From assembly GCA_946548065.1 (NCBI GenBank), contig CAMNPM010000003.1, forward strand, positions 1-64,000: 64,000 nt of DNA, given 5' to 3'. The notes below the pieces were generated by a model. That model was not told the origin of the DNA, did no database searches, and saw only the letters and a program-made list of their open reading frames with translations. Positions 8,481 through 17,712 of this stretch are shown here, piece by piece; position 1 is the first letter of the stretch, and every line of letters starts with the position of its first letter. The translations under genes and the position numbers were made by a program. This DNA comes from an uncultured Prevotella sp. (GTDB lineage: Bacteria; Bacteroidota; Bacteroidia; Bacteroidales; Bacteroidaceae).

Positions 8481-9353
8481 ATGAGACAACTAAAGATTCA
8501 AAAGAGTATTACGAATCGCTCAAGTGAAGCACTGGACAAGTATTTGGTAGAAATCGGCCGAGCTCCACTAATCAGCATTGACGAGGAAATCGAACTGGCC
8601 CAGAAAATACGCAAAGGCGGTCCCGAAGGCGAGCGAGCCAAGGACAAGCTGGTAACGGCCAATCTCCGATTCGTAGTATCTGTTGCAAAGCAGTACCAGC
8701 ATCAGGGACTGACGCTGACTGACTTGATTGACGAGGGTAACATCGGCCTCATCAAGGCCGCACAGAAGTTTGACGAGACACGTGGTTTCAAGTTTATTTC
8801 CTATGCAGTATGGTGGATTCGTCAGTCCATCCTGCAGGCTATTGCCGAGCAGAGCCGTATTGTACGACTGCCCCTGAATCAGGTGGGAAGCCTTAACAAG
8901 ATTAACCACGAGATAAATAAGTTTGAGCAGGAAAACCAGCGTCATCCCTCTATCTCAGAGCTCAGCGATGCCACACAGCTGGACGAAGAAAAGATTGGTC
9001 AGAGCCTGATGGCCGATGGACACCACGTATCCATAGACGCTCCTTTCCAAGACGGTGAGGACAACTGTATGCTTGACGTGATGGCATCGGGCGACGATTC
9101 GCGCACCGACCGTCATGTTGACCACGAATCGATGGCCCTGGAGCTCAACAACGTACTGCAGAAGGTACTGAAAGAGCGTGAAATCACCATCATCCGCGAG
9201 TGCTTTGGCATTGGATGCCACGAGAAAGGACTTGAGGAGATAGGCGACCAGCTCGGACTAACCCGTGAGCGAGTCCGCCAGATACGTGAGAAAAGCATTG
9301 CCAAACTGCGTGATTCTGGCAATGCACGTATCTTGATGAAATATTTGGGCTAA
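8481..9353 (+). CDS. rpoD: RpoD/SigA-type sigma-70 factor
   Basis: Group 1/2 sigma factor of the short Bacteroidota kind (290 aa; lacks region 1.1). Region 1.2 is ALDKYLVEIGR, region 2 is the conserved block from LRFVVSVAKQY to FKFISYAVWWIRQSI, region 3 begins at RIVRLPLNQVGSL, and region 4 carries the helix-turn-helix LTRERVRQIREKSIAKLR. Region 2.4 recognises the unusual TAnnTTTG -7 box found throughout this window. The ORF opens at 8370, but I chose 8481 (MRQLKIQKS, the usual family start) because the -7 box lies inside the longer version; AGGAGA sits 10 bp upstream. Regions 3-4 look somewhat divergent from the canonical primary sigma, so it could be a close paralogue. Confidence 0.9.
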   Translation: MRQLKIQKSITNRSSEALDKYLVEIGRAPLISIDEEIELAQKIRKGGPEGERAKDKLVTANLRFVVSVAKQYQHQGLTLTDLIDEGNIGLIKAAQKFDETRGFKFISYAVWWIRQSILQAIAEQSRIVRLPLNQVGSLNKINHEINKFEQENQRHPSISELSDATQLDEEKIGQSLMADGHHVSIDAPFQDGEDNCMLDVMASGDDSRTDRHVDHESMALELNNVLQKVLKEREITIIRECFGIGCHEKGLEEIGDQLGLTRERVRQIREKSIAKLRDSGNARILMKYLG

Positions 9354-9357
9354 ATAT

Positions 9358-9388
9358 TTTGCAACTCCAATTTTTTTTCGTAATTTTG
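9358..9388 (+). promoter_or_regulatory. Promoter of the DUF5686-like/addAB operon
   Basis: TTTG (9358-9361), 19 bp, TAATTTTG (9381-9388): a full consensus Bacteroidota promoter starting 4 bp after the sigma factor stop codon. The transcript start should fall near 9393. Confidence 0.75.
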
Positions 9389-9393
9389 GAGGC

Positions 9394-11412
9394 GTGAATC
9401 AGAAGCCACTCATTTCAACTATAATGCTGGGTATGATGATTTTCATGCCCAGCATGTGTTTTTCAGCCAAATCGGACTCTACACTACTGAGCCGTATTTG
9501 GAATTACCACCGCAACTACACCCGGTCAGTGAAAGGTCTGGAGCAGAACATCTACCTTTGTTACAGTTTCACAACCGAAAGACGCAACCCTACCCTATTC
9601 CTTGTACCGACGATGTATGTCATTGCCAAAGGAGACCGCCGATATATAGGAGAATCGTACTGTAAGATTAAGTTCCGCGACACCAATGACTACGACCTGA
9701 ATCGCCAGGTAGTGGCAGGCACCATACCTCGCCAGCGCACAGCAATGCCTGCTATCTTTCAGTCTATTACCCCCAACTTCTACGAAGAGACCATCTATAA
9801 GGGCAGCATGCTGTCGCCATTCCACAAGTCGAACAAGAGTTTCTACCGCTATAGCATTGACTATGCGGAAGGCAATCTGGCCATCGTTCGCTTTAAGCCC
9901 CGGAACATTAACACCCAGCTCATCAGCGGTCAGGCAATAGTAGACAATGCCACAGGACGCCTGCAGTCTGTACAGTTTGAGGGCGAATTCGACATGATAA
10001 GATTCAAGGTCTCTACGCTGATGAATATGGAAGACCAGCAAACCCCACTGCCAGCACGCTGCACCACGGAGGCCACCTTCAGGTTTCTTGGCAATCGCAT
10101 TAGCTCGCATTGCACTGCGGTATATAATTGTCCTACCACCCTCCCCGACACTTTGAAGGAGGAAGCCGACCGTAAACTAATGGCAGAGCTGCGTCCTATT
10201 CCGCTGTCAACAGAGGATCAAGACATCTATCATGTCTTCGACGAACAGCGAATGAAGGAACTGGCTGCAGAGCATAAAGACACGACCAAACAGTCAAAAG
10301 ACTGGGACTGGGTGAAGGAGGTTGGCTGGGACATCATAGGAGACAACCTCGTCAACGGACACCGAACAGGTTCAGGACCTTTCAGCATGCGCGTGTCGCC
10401 ACTACTCAACCCCTTCTATCTGGGGTATAGCCAGAGCGACGGTCTCAGCTACAAGCTCGACGTTGGTGTACAATACACGTGGAACGCATATCGCTACTTG
10501 ACCCTCAACGCGCAGCTGGGCTATAACTTCAAGCAACGGCAGTTCTACTTCAACCTTCCCCTGCGCATGAACTATAATCCCAAGCGCAACGGCTATGCAG
10601 AAATCAGGTATGCCAACGGCAACCGCATCTCCAACGGCAGTCTGGCCGAAGACTTCCATAAAAAGATGGACCACAAGGTGGATATGCCTCAATTTAACGA
10701 CCGTTACCTCCAGGTAGTGAATAACATCGGAGTCTTCGACTGGCTGGAGGTGATGACGGGTGTAGTCTATCACAGGCGCACATCAACCGACGAGAAGCTC
10801 ATGAGGGAAGCAGGCATGGAGCACTCGTTCACCAGCTTTGCCCCACTACTCACTCTTCGCATCACTCCTTGGCACAAAGGCCCCACTTTGACAGCTAATT
10901 ACGAGCGGAGCATCAAAAATTTCCTGAACTCCAATCTCGACTACGAGCGATGGGAGTTTGATGCATCCTACAAGCGCCACCTGCACAGTCTGCGCATTCT
11001 GAACCTCAGGGCCGGAGCGGGTTTCTACACTGCGCGCAACTCCAACTACTTTGTTGACTTCGAGAAGTTCCGTGCCAATAATCTGCCACAAGGATGGGAG
11101 GACGACTGGACCGGCCACTTCCAGCTGCTCAACAGCCGCTGGTATAACGAGTCGAACTACTACATTCGAGGCAATGCCTCCTACGACTCGCCTATGATGC
11201 TCATCTCACACCTACCCATCTTCGGCCGCTATATCGAGACAGAGCGCATCTATCTGAGTGCGCTCAGCATTGAGCACACCCGTCCCTACTTTGAGCTGGG
11301 CTACGGATTCTCGAATCGCTATCTCTCGGCGGCCGCGTTTACAAGTTTCCTCAATACCAAGATAGAGAGAGTAGGATTTAAAATCACCCTACAATTATTT
11401 AGCCGATGGTAA
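9394..11412 (+). CDS. DUF5686-like outer-membrane protein
   Basis: Large exported protein (672 aa) that I match to the Bacteroidota DUF5686 group. These usually have an N-terminal carboxypeptidase-like module and a C-terminal beta-barrel; this one seems to lack the N-terminal module. A signal peptide (about residues 1-25, ending MCFSA) is followed by a soluble region and, from about 320, alternating aromatic strands typical of an outer-membrane barrel, ending in FSRW. The start is uncertain. The GTG at 9394 gives a Lys-containing signal peptide but lies almost on the predicted transcript start; the ATG at 9424 gives a normal 30-nt leader but an uncharged signal peptide. The 3' end overlaps addA by 7 bp. 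Function unknown. Confidence 0.8.
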   Translation: MNQKPLISTIMLGMMIFMPSMCFSAKSDSTLLSRIWNYHRNYTRSVKGLEQNIYLCYSFTTERRNPTLFLVPTMYVIAKGDRRYIGESYCKIKFRDTNDYDLNRQVVAGTIPRQRTAMPAIFQSITPNFYEETIYKGSMLSPFHKSNKSFYRYSIDYAEGNLAIVRFKPRNINTQLISGQAIVDNATGRLQSVQFEGEFDMIRFKVSTLMNMEDQQTPLPARCTTEATFRFLGNRISSHCTAVYNCPTTLPDTLKEEADRKLMAELRPIPLSTEDQDIYHVFDEQRMKELAAEHKDTTKQSKDWDWVKEVGWDIIGDNLVNGHRTGSGPFSMRVSPLLNPFYLGYSQSDGLSYKLDVGVQYTWNAYRYLTLNAQLGYNFKQRQFYFNLPLRMNYNPKRNGYAEIRYANGNRISNGSLAEDFHKKMDHKVDMPQFNDRYLQVVNNIGVFDWLEVMTGVVYHRRTSTDEKLMREAGMEHSFTSFAPLLTLRITPWHKGPTLTANYERSIKNFLNSNLDYERWEFDASYKRHLHSLRILNLRAGAGFYTARNSNYFVDFEKFRANNLPQGWEDDWTGHFQLLNSRWYNESNYYIRGNASYDSPMMLISHLPIFGRYIETERIYLSALSIEHTRPYFELGYGFSNRYLSAAAFTSFLNTKIERVGFKITLQLFSRW

Positions 11413-14400
11413 AACCACTTACCGTTTATAAAGCCAGTGCAGGATCGGGAAAGACGTTCACACTGGCTACAGAGTATATCAAACTGTTAGTACTAAACCC
11501 GCTGAGCTATCGCACCATCCTTGCCGTCACCTTCACCAACAAGGCTACTGAGGAGATGAAGATGCGTATCCTCAGCCAGCTGTATGGCATCTGGAAGCAA
11601 CTGCCGGACTCTGACGACTATGTGCGGAAGATTATGAAAGAGACCGGCCTTCCACTCGCCACCGTCAGCCAACGTTCGGGCGAGGCGCTCCACCTGCTAC
11701 TGCACAACTACAACTATTTCCGTGTGGAGACCATCGACACATTCTTCCAGAGTGTGCTGCGGAACCTGGCTCGCGAGCTCGACCTGACGGCCAACCTGCG
11801 CATTGGTCTCAATGATGTCCAGGTGGAGGAACAAGCCGTCGACCGGCTCATCGACTCGCTGACGCATACCGATGTCATGCTGCAATGGCTGCTGAAGTAT
11901 ATTATGGAGACCATCAGCGACGACCGTTCGTGGAACATCATCGGACAGGTGAAGCAGTTCGGGCGCACCATATTCCGCGACTACTACAAGGAGCACAGCC
12001 AGGAGCTGAACCAACTGGTGAACCAGAAGGGATTCCTGGAGGGCTATATGGGCCAGATGCGCACGATACGGAGCAATGCCCTTGCGCAGATGAAGGCACT
12101 GGGCGACGAGTTTTTCAGCATCCTTGACACTGAGAATATCAAGGTGGAAGACCTCAGCTATGGCAAGACCGGTGTAGCCTCCTTCTTCCTGAAGCTACAG
12201 AACGGTGTGATGGACGAAAGTATTATAGGCAAGCGGGTTACAGACTGTATGGAAGACGCCTCCAAATGGTATTCGAAGAAGAGCGGACAAGCCGAGCACA
12301 TCCATTTGCTGGCCGACGCGACCCTCATTCCCCTATTGCGCAAGGCCATTGAGGCACGTCCGCAGCAGTGGAAGCTCTATGCCTCCGCCGACCTCACGCT
12401 ACGTCATCTGAACCAGCTTCGCCTGCTTGGCAGCATCGAGCAGAAAGTGCGGCAGATGAACGACGAGGCCAACCGCTTCCTGCTCAGCGACACGCAGCAA
12501 CTGCTGCACTCGCTAATCAAAGACAGCGACTCTCCGTTTATCTTTGAGAAGATAGGCACGCAGCTGGAGCACGTGATGATAGACGAGTTCCAGGACACCT
12601 CCACCGTGCAATGGCAGAACTTCAAGGTACTGCTGCAGGAGTGCATGAGCCATGTGGACACCGAGAACCTCATCGTGGGCGATGTGAAGCAGAGCATATA
12701 CCGCTGGCGTTCGGGCGACTGGCGCCTGCTCAACGCTATCGACCGCGAGTTCCCCCGGGCCGACGAGCAACTGGACGTGCGTCCGCTGGACACGAACTAC
12801 CGCTCGGAGCGCAACATCATCGACTTCAACAATGCCTTCTTCACGGCGGCCGCACAGGTGGAGTACGACAGCATCCGCGAGGATTACCCCACGGGAGCCG
12901 AGCAACTGCGCGCCGCCTACGCCGACGTGAGGCAGGAAGTGCCACAGAAGCGCGGGCGGAACGGATATGTCAGCATTGCCCTGCTGCCCAAGAAGGACTA
13001 TCAGGAGCAGGTACTGGCGAGGATGGTTGAAACCATCGACTGGCTCATCGGCCAAGGTATTAGCCAGCAACGCATCGCCATACTGGTGCGCGTCAACAAG
13101 AGTATACCGCTGATAGCAGAGTACATAGGCACATACCGACCCGACATCAAGCTGGTGAGCGACGAAGCGTTCCGTCTGGACGCATCGGTATCGGTATGCC
13201 TCATCGTCCAGGCCCTGCACTTGCTGACGCACCCTTCCGACGTGCTGGCCAAGGCCACTGTGGCCAAGCTCTACCAGCGGTCCGTACTGGGTCGCGACGT
13301 GGCCGAGAACGAGCTGCTCATCAAGGACCAACCGCTCGACGAGCTGCTGCCCAAGGCATACATCGAGCACACAGACGAGCTGCTGCGGCTGCCGCTGTAT
13401 GAACTGGCCGAGCGCATCTATACTATCTTCCAGCTCCACTTGCTCAACGAACAGAGTGCGTATATCTGTGCCTTCTACGACCAGCTGAACCAGTTTGCGC
13501 AGGAAAACAGCACTGACATCGACGCCTTTGTGGCCGAGTGGGAGGAGACGCTCTGCAGTAAGACCATCCAGGACAGCGAACAGCACGGCATCCGCATTCT
13601 CTCTATCCACAAGAGCAAGGGTCTCGAGTACGACCACGTCATCATCCCCTACTGCGACTGGAAGCTGGAGCACGGCGACATCCTGTGGTGCGAGCCCAAG
13701 GAGGCCCCATTCGACGCGCTGCCCATCGTGCCTGTGGACTACAGCCAGAAGCAGATGACAGGCACCATCTACGAGCATCAGTATATGGACGAGCACCTGC
13801 AGAACACGGTGGACAACCTGAATCTGCTATACGTGGCGTTCACCCGTGCCTGCGAGAGCCTGCACGTCATCGGCCAGCGCAACAGCAAGGGCCGGCGTTC
13901 GGCGCTCATCGAGCAGGTACTGCCGCTGCTGCGGCTGGACGGTGGGACACTGGATGGAATGGAGGACGACGAGCGGGCCATCTGCTATAACTACGGCAGC
14001 ATGAACATCGTGGCGGAGGGGGCGGAAACGGCAACCGAGGCGGAGGGCAAGGACATGGCAACCGAGGCGGAACTGAATAGCGAGGCGGAGGGCGAGGACA
14101 TGGCAACGGAGGCGGAGGGCATGGGTGCGAAGGACCGGAGCGCCAATGTGTTCCTGCAGCCTGTGACACCGAAAGCCATCAGCCTGGAGACCTTCGAGGT
14201 GAAGACCGAATTCCGGCAGAGCAACAAGAGCCGCGACTTCATTGAGGGCGATGACGAGCAGTCGGAGCTGAGCTATATCAAGGTGGGCAGCGTGCTGCAC
14301 AACGTGTTCTCCACCATCCGCACGAGTGCCGACATCCCTCAGGCCCTGCTACAGCTGCAGCAGGACGGCATACTGTACGACGACGAGGTGACGCGCGAGA

Positions 14401-14720
14401 AGGTGACGGCGCTGCTACGCAAGAGGCTTGAAGATGAGCGTGTAAGGGGATGGTTCTCAGACCGTTGGCAGCTGTTCAACGAGTGTACCATCCTGACCTA
14501 TGTCGACGGGTGGATACAGGAGCGTCGTCCGGACCGAGTGATGACCGACGGGTGTGAGACCCACGTTGTGGACTTCAAGTTCGGCCGGCCGAGGGCGGAG
14601 TACCGCGAGCAGGTGGGCGAGTATATGGAGCTGCTGCGGCGCATGGGGATGCCCGGGGTGAGGGGCTGGCTCTGGTACGTATATATTAATAAGGTAGAAG
14701 AAGTGAGTATCGAGGAATGA
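11406..14720 (+). CDS. addA: AddA/RecB-like helicase-nuclease
   Basis: UvrD/Rep-family (SF1A) helicase with a C-terminal nuclease, the AddA-like subunit of a double-strand-break resection complex. Visible motifs: Walker A ASAGSGKTFTLA (residue 10), motif Ia AVTFTNKATEEMK, Walker B DEFQDTS (about 392), motif III GDVKQSIYRWRSGD, motif IV RSERNI, motif V ILSIHKSKGLEYD, motif VI YVAFTRACESL, and the PD-(D/E)XK core VVDFKFGRPR near the end. At 1104 aa it is typical for Bacteroidota. A Glu/Ala-rich low-complexity insert (about residues 866-910) separates helicase from nuclease. It overlaps the upstream gene by 7 bp and the addB homologue by 4 bp. Confidence 0.9.
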   Translation: MVKPLTVYKASAGSGKTFTLATEYIKLLVLNPLSYRTILAVTFTNKATEEMKMRILSQLYGIWKQLPDSDDYVRKIMKETGLPLATVSQRSGEALHLLLHNYNYFRVETIDTFFQSVLRNLARELDLTANLRIGLNDVQVEEQAVDRLIDSLTHTDVMLQWLLKYIMETISDDRSWNIIGQVKQFGRTIFRDYYKEHSQELNQLVNQKGFLEGYMGQMRTIRSNALAQMKALGDEFFSILDTENIKVEDLSYGKTGVASFFLKLQNGVMDESIIGKRVTDCMEDASKWYSKKSGQAEHIHLLADATLIPLLRKAIEARPQQWKLYASADLTLRHLNQLRLLGSIEQKVRQMNDEANRFLLSDTQQLLHSLIKDSDSPFIFEKIGTQLEHVMIDEFQDTSTVQWQNFKVLLQECMSHVDTENLIVGDVKQSIYRWRSGDWRLLNAIDREFPRADEQLDVRPLDTNYRSERNIIDFNNAFFTAAAQVEYDSIREDYPTGAEQLRAAYADVRQEVPQKRGRNGYVSIALLPKKDYQEQVLARMVETIDWLIGQGISQQRIAILVRVNKSIPLIAEYIGTYRPDIKLVSDEAFRLDASVSVCLIVQALHLLTHPSDVLAKATVAKLYQRSVLGRDVAENELLIKDQPLDELLPKAYIEHTDELLRLPLYELAERIYTIFQLHLLNEQSAYICAFYDQLNQFAQENSTDIDAFVAEWEETLCSKTIQDSEQHGIRILSIHKSKGLEYDHVIIPYCDWKLEHGDILWCEPKEAPFDALPIVPVDYSQKQMTGTIYEHQYMDEHLQNTVDNLNLLYVAFTRACESLHVIGQRNSKGRRSALIEQVLPLLRLDGGTLDGMEDDERAICYNYGSMNIVAEGAETATEAEGKDMATEAELNSEAEGEDMATEAEGMGAKDRSANVFLQPVTPKAISLETFEVKTEFRQSNKSRDFIEGDDEQSELSYIKVGSVLHNVFSTIRTSADIPQALLQLQQDGILYDDEVTREKVTALLRKRLEDERVRGWFSDRWQLFNECTILTYVDGWIQERRPDRVMTDGCETHVVDFKFGRPRAEYREQVGEYMELLRRMGMPGVRGWLWYVYINKVEEVSIEE
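14001..14130 (+). repeat. Glu/Ala-coding repeats in addA
   Basis: Imperfect purine-rich repeats around gcaaccgaggcggag occur three times and encode ATEAEG-type peptides between the helicase and nuclease parts. The composition (GA-rich) differs from the flanking gene. Confidence 0.75.
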
Positions 14721-17683
14721 AAGACTTTTTATCATACGTTACTGAGGACATCCTCAGTAAATACGGCACCGACTTGTCGCGCGTGGCCGTGGTATTCCCC
14801 AATAAGCGCGCGTCGCTGTTCCTCAACGAACACCTGGCTCGTCTGGCGCAGAAGCCGCTGTGGAGTCCGGCCTACATCACCATCAGCGAGCTGTTCCGCA
14901 GGGAGTCGTCGCTACAGGTGGCCGACCCCATCAAGCTTGTGTGCGAGCTGCACAAGTCGTTCTGCCGGCAGACGGGCTCCACGGAGACGCTGGACAAGTT
15001 CTACGGCTGGGGCCAGCTGCTGCTCAGTGACTTCGACGACATCGACAAGAACATGGCCGACGCGGACCGCGTGTTCGCCAACCTGAGGGACATACACGAG
15101 CTGGACGATGTCTCCTACCTCACAGATGAGCAGAGGGCCATGATACAGCGGTTCTTCAGCAACTTCAGTGCCGACCACAACAGCGAGCTGAAGGAGCGGT
15201 TCCTGCGCCTGTGGAGCCACTTCGCCGACATATACCACGACTTCAACGAGCACCTGCTGGCCCAGGGGCTGGCGTATGAGGGAGCACTCTACCGGCGCGT
15301 GGTGGAGGAGGTGTGCAGGCATGGTGAAGATAGCGGCGAGGGTATAGGAAAAGAGGCGGGAAAATATAGTGATGCAAATGGGGCCGAAATAGGGGCCGAA
15401 ATGCTTTGCTATAGCAAAGCCAGTGGGTTTGCTATAGCAAAGCCACTAGGTTTGCTATATGAAAGCTATTTGTTCGTCGGTTTCAATCTGCTGCAGAAGG
15501 TAGAGCAACAGCTGTTCGCTGCGTTGCAGAAGTCGGGCAAGGCACACTTCTATTGGGACTTCGACCACTACTATGTGAAGGGCAGCGAGGGCGCGTCGAC
15601 GATGAAGGGCAACGAGGCGGGGCAGTACATCGGTCGCTACTTGCAGCAGTTCGGTAATGAGCTGGACAGTGGGTCGGAAGAGATATACGGAAACTTCCGC
15701 CGCGAGAAGCGCATCAGCTTCGTCTCTGCCCCGACGGAGAACGTGCAGGCGCGGTTCGTTCCCACGTGGCTTCGCGAGGGGGAGCGGTGGAGCAAGGGAC
15801 GGCGCACGGCAATCGTGCTGTGTAACGAAGCGTTGCTGCCTGTAGTGATACACTGCCTGCCGCAGGAGGTGGAGAAGGTGAACGTGACCACGGGCTACCC
15901 GCTGTCGCAGACTGCCGTGGCATCGTTCATCCAACTGTGGTTCAACCTGCTGTTGCAGGGACGGACGCCGAGGCTGCTACGGGCTTTCCAGCGGCATCCC
16001 TATGCCAAGTACATCGAGGAAATAGTGACGGACGGACAGGAGAAAAAGAGGAGCACGGAGCAAGACGCAGCGGGTGAAGTGAGGCCCGACACTACGGGTA
16101 CGGAGCAAGAATCAGCAGGCGAAGAGAGGCCCGACGGCAGTAGGCTTTCGGCGCTGTGCGCTATGCTGCGGCAGATTGCTCAGCAGGGGAAGGAGGAGAT
16201 AGGCGACCCGCTGTTCCAGGAGTCGCTGTTCCGTGCCTACACGCTGGTGAACCGTCTTGACGAGCTGAGCAGGACGGGCGACCTGGTGGTGGACGACAAT
16301 ACGCTGCAACGGCTGACGACACAGCTGCTGCAGCAGACGAGCATACCGTTCCACGGCGAGCCGGCCGAGGGACTGCAGGTGATGGGCGTACTGGAGACGA
16401 GGAACCTGGACTTCGACCACGTGCTGCTGCTCTCGTGCAACGAGGGCAACCTGCCACGGGGCATCAACGACAGTTCGTTTATCCCGCACAGCATCCGCCG
16501 CGCGTACGAGCTGACGACGGTGGAGAACAAGGTGGGCATCTATGCCTACTACTTCCACCGCCTGCTGCAACGTGCGGGCGACGTGACCATCGTGTACAAC
16601 AACTCGACGGAGGACGGTCAGCGGGGCGAGATGAGCCGCTTCATGCTGCAGCTGATGGTAGAGAGCGGCCACCGCATCAACAGGCACACGCTGCGCACCG
16701 GGCAGGGCGTGGAGCGCTGGCAACCGCAGGCGATAGCGAAGACAGAGCGCGTGATGCGGGCGCTGGGCGAGCACTTCTTCCAGAAGGACTCGCTGCTGTC
16801 GCCGTCGGCCATCAACAAGTATATGCGCTGCCCGCTGCAGTTCTACTACAACTACGCTGCCGACATACGCCAGCCGGACGTTCCGGACGATGAACAGGAG
16901 CTGGACAACCGTATCTTCGGCAACATCTTCCACGAGGCTGCCGACCTGATATACCACCGTCTGCCGCGCGAGGTGAACAAGGCGGTGCTGGAGCATCTGC
17001 TACAGTCGAAGGTGGAGATAGAACGTGCCGTTGACGAAGCTTTCCACCATGCCATGCCGTACATGCCGACGGGCGGACTGCACCTCATCAACCGCGAGGT
17101 GATTATCCACTACCTGCGGCAGCTGCTGCGCATTGACATGCGGCTGGCGCCGTTCACGATACTGGGTCTGGAGTGCGACGTGCATAGGGACATCGAGGTG
17201 ACGCTACGCGAGGGAGGCCCGGAGGAGCGCGGCGAGCGGCGGCAGAGGCTACGGCTGGGCGGGCGAATAGACCGTCTGGACCTGATGGGCGACGGCACGG
17301 TGCGGGTGGTGGACTACAAGACGGGCAGCCGCCAGCTGAAAGCACTGGCCGACGTGGAGGCCATATTCGCGCCGGAGAACATCCACGAGCACTCCGACTA
17401 TTACCTGCAGACCTTTGTGTATGCCGACATCGTGAGCCGCGAGCGTCGCCAGCCCGTGGTTCCGGCACTGCTGTTCATACAGCATGCGGGCGGCGAGGAC
17501 TACGACCCGGTGCTGAAGTTCGGGCGAGAGCAGGTGGGCGACATAGCGCAGCACTCGGAGCGGTTCAACGAGCTGCTGCTGCAGAAGATAGGCGAAATGT
17601 TCTCGACGGACATACCCTTTACACCTACTGACGACCTGCGCATCTGCCAGACGTGCCCCTACGCGCCCTTCTGCCGCCGTTAA
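14717..17683 (+). CDS. addB: AddB-like PD-(D/E)XK nuclease
   Basis: Partner of the AddA-like helicase (988 aa). The N-terminus has an AddB-type fold without a functional Walker A (RVAVVFPNKRASLFLNEHL). The C-terminus is a RecB-type nuclease with VVDYKTGSRQ. A cysteine in YMRCPLQFYYNY and a C-terminal CQTCPYAPFC would form the iron-sulfur staple seen in AddB. The ATG overlaps the addA stop (ATGA). Two repeat-derived inserts interrupt it: a 23-bp tandem repeat coding for residues around 215-250, and a 15-residue duplication around 445-475. Because the 23-bp period is not a multiple of three, copy-number change would truncate the protein before the nuclease. Confidence 0.88.
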   Translation: MKDFLSYVTEDILSKYGTDLSRVAVVFPNKRASLFLNEHLARLAQKPLWSPAYITISELFRRESSLQVADPIKLVCELHKSFCRQTGSTETLDKFYGWGQLLLSDFDDIDKNMADADRVFANLRDIHELDDVSYLTDEQRAMIQRFFSNFSADHNSELKERFLRLWSHFADIYHDFNEHLLAQGLAYEGALYRRVVEEVCRHGEDSGEGIGKEAGKYSDANGAEIGAEMLCYSKASGFAIAKPLGLLYESYLFVGFNLLQKVEQQLFAALQKSGKAHFYWDFDHYYVKGSEGASTMKGNEAGQYIGRYLQQFGNELDSGSEEIYGNFRREKRISFVSAPTENVQARFVPTWLREGERWSKGRRTAIVLCNEALLPVVIHCLPQEVEKVNVTTGYPLSQTAVASFIQLWFNLLLQGRTPRLLRAFQRHPYAKYIEEIVTDGQEKKRSTEQDAAGEVRPDTTGTEQESAGEERPDGSRLSALCAMLRQIAQQGKEEIGDPLFQESLFRAYTLVNRLDELSRTGDLVVDDNTLQRLTTQLLQQTSIPFHGEPAEGLQVMGVLETRNLDFDHVLLLSCNEGNLPRGINDSSFIPHSIRRAYELTTVENKVGIYAYYFHRLLQRAGDVTIVYNNSTEDGQRGEMSRFMLQLMVESGHRINRHTLRTGQGVERWQPQAIAKTERVMRALGEHFFQKDSLLSPSAINKYMRCPLQFYYNYAADIRQPDVPDDEQELDNRIFGNIFHEAADLIYHRLPREVNKAVLEHLLQSKVEIERAVDEAFHHAMPYMPTGGLHLINREVIIHYLRQLLRIDMRLAPFTILGLECDVHRDIEVTLREGGPEERGERRQRLRLGGRIDRLDLMGDGTVRVVDYKTGSRQLKALADVEAIFAPENIHEHSDYYLQTFVYADIVSRERRQPVVPALLFIQHAGGEDYDPVLKFGREQVGDIAQHSERFNELLLQKIGEMFSTDIPFTPTDDLRICQTCPYAPFCRR
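15405..15465 (+). repeat. 23-bp palindrome-containing repeat x2.6 in addB
   Basis: Copies start at 15405, 15428 and 15451 (partial). Each complete copy contains the perfect palindrome TTTGCTATAGCAAA; the third is degenerate (tttgctatatgaaa). The region is AT-richer than its surroundings. A GGGGCCGAAATA duplication lies just upstream (about 15380-15402). Since 23 is not divisible by three, successive copies are read in different frames (YSKAS / AIAKP / LYES). Confidence 0.9.
16055..16144 (+). repeat. 45-bp in-frame tandem duplication in addB
   Basis: Two copies start at 16055 and 16100 with acggagcaaga and encode the 15-residue units TEQDAAGEVRPDTTG and TEQESAGEERPDGSR. The insert is hydrophilic and probably an exposed loop. 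Confidence 0.8.
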
Positions 17684-17712
17684 GGCAAAGGGGAGTTTTT
17701 TTTCACGGATGT

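Noticed and set aside
12513-13796. 427-aa minus-strand ORF in addA
   Set aside because: Antisense to conserved helicase motifs; no family features.
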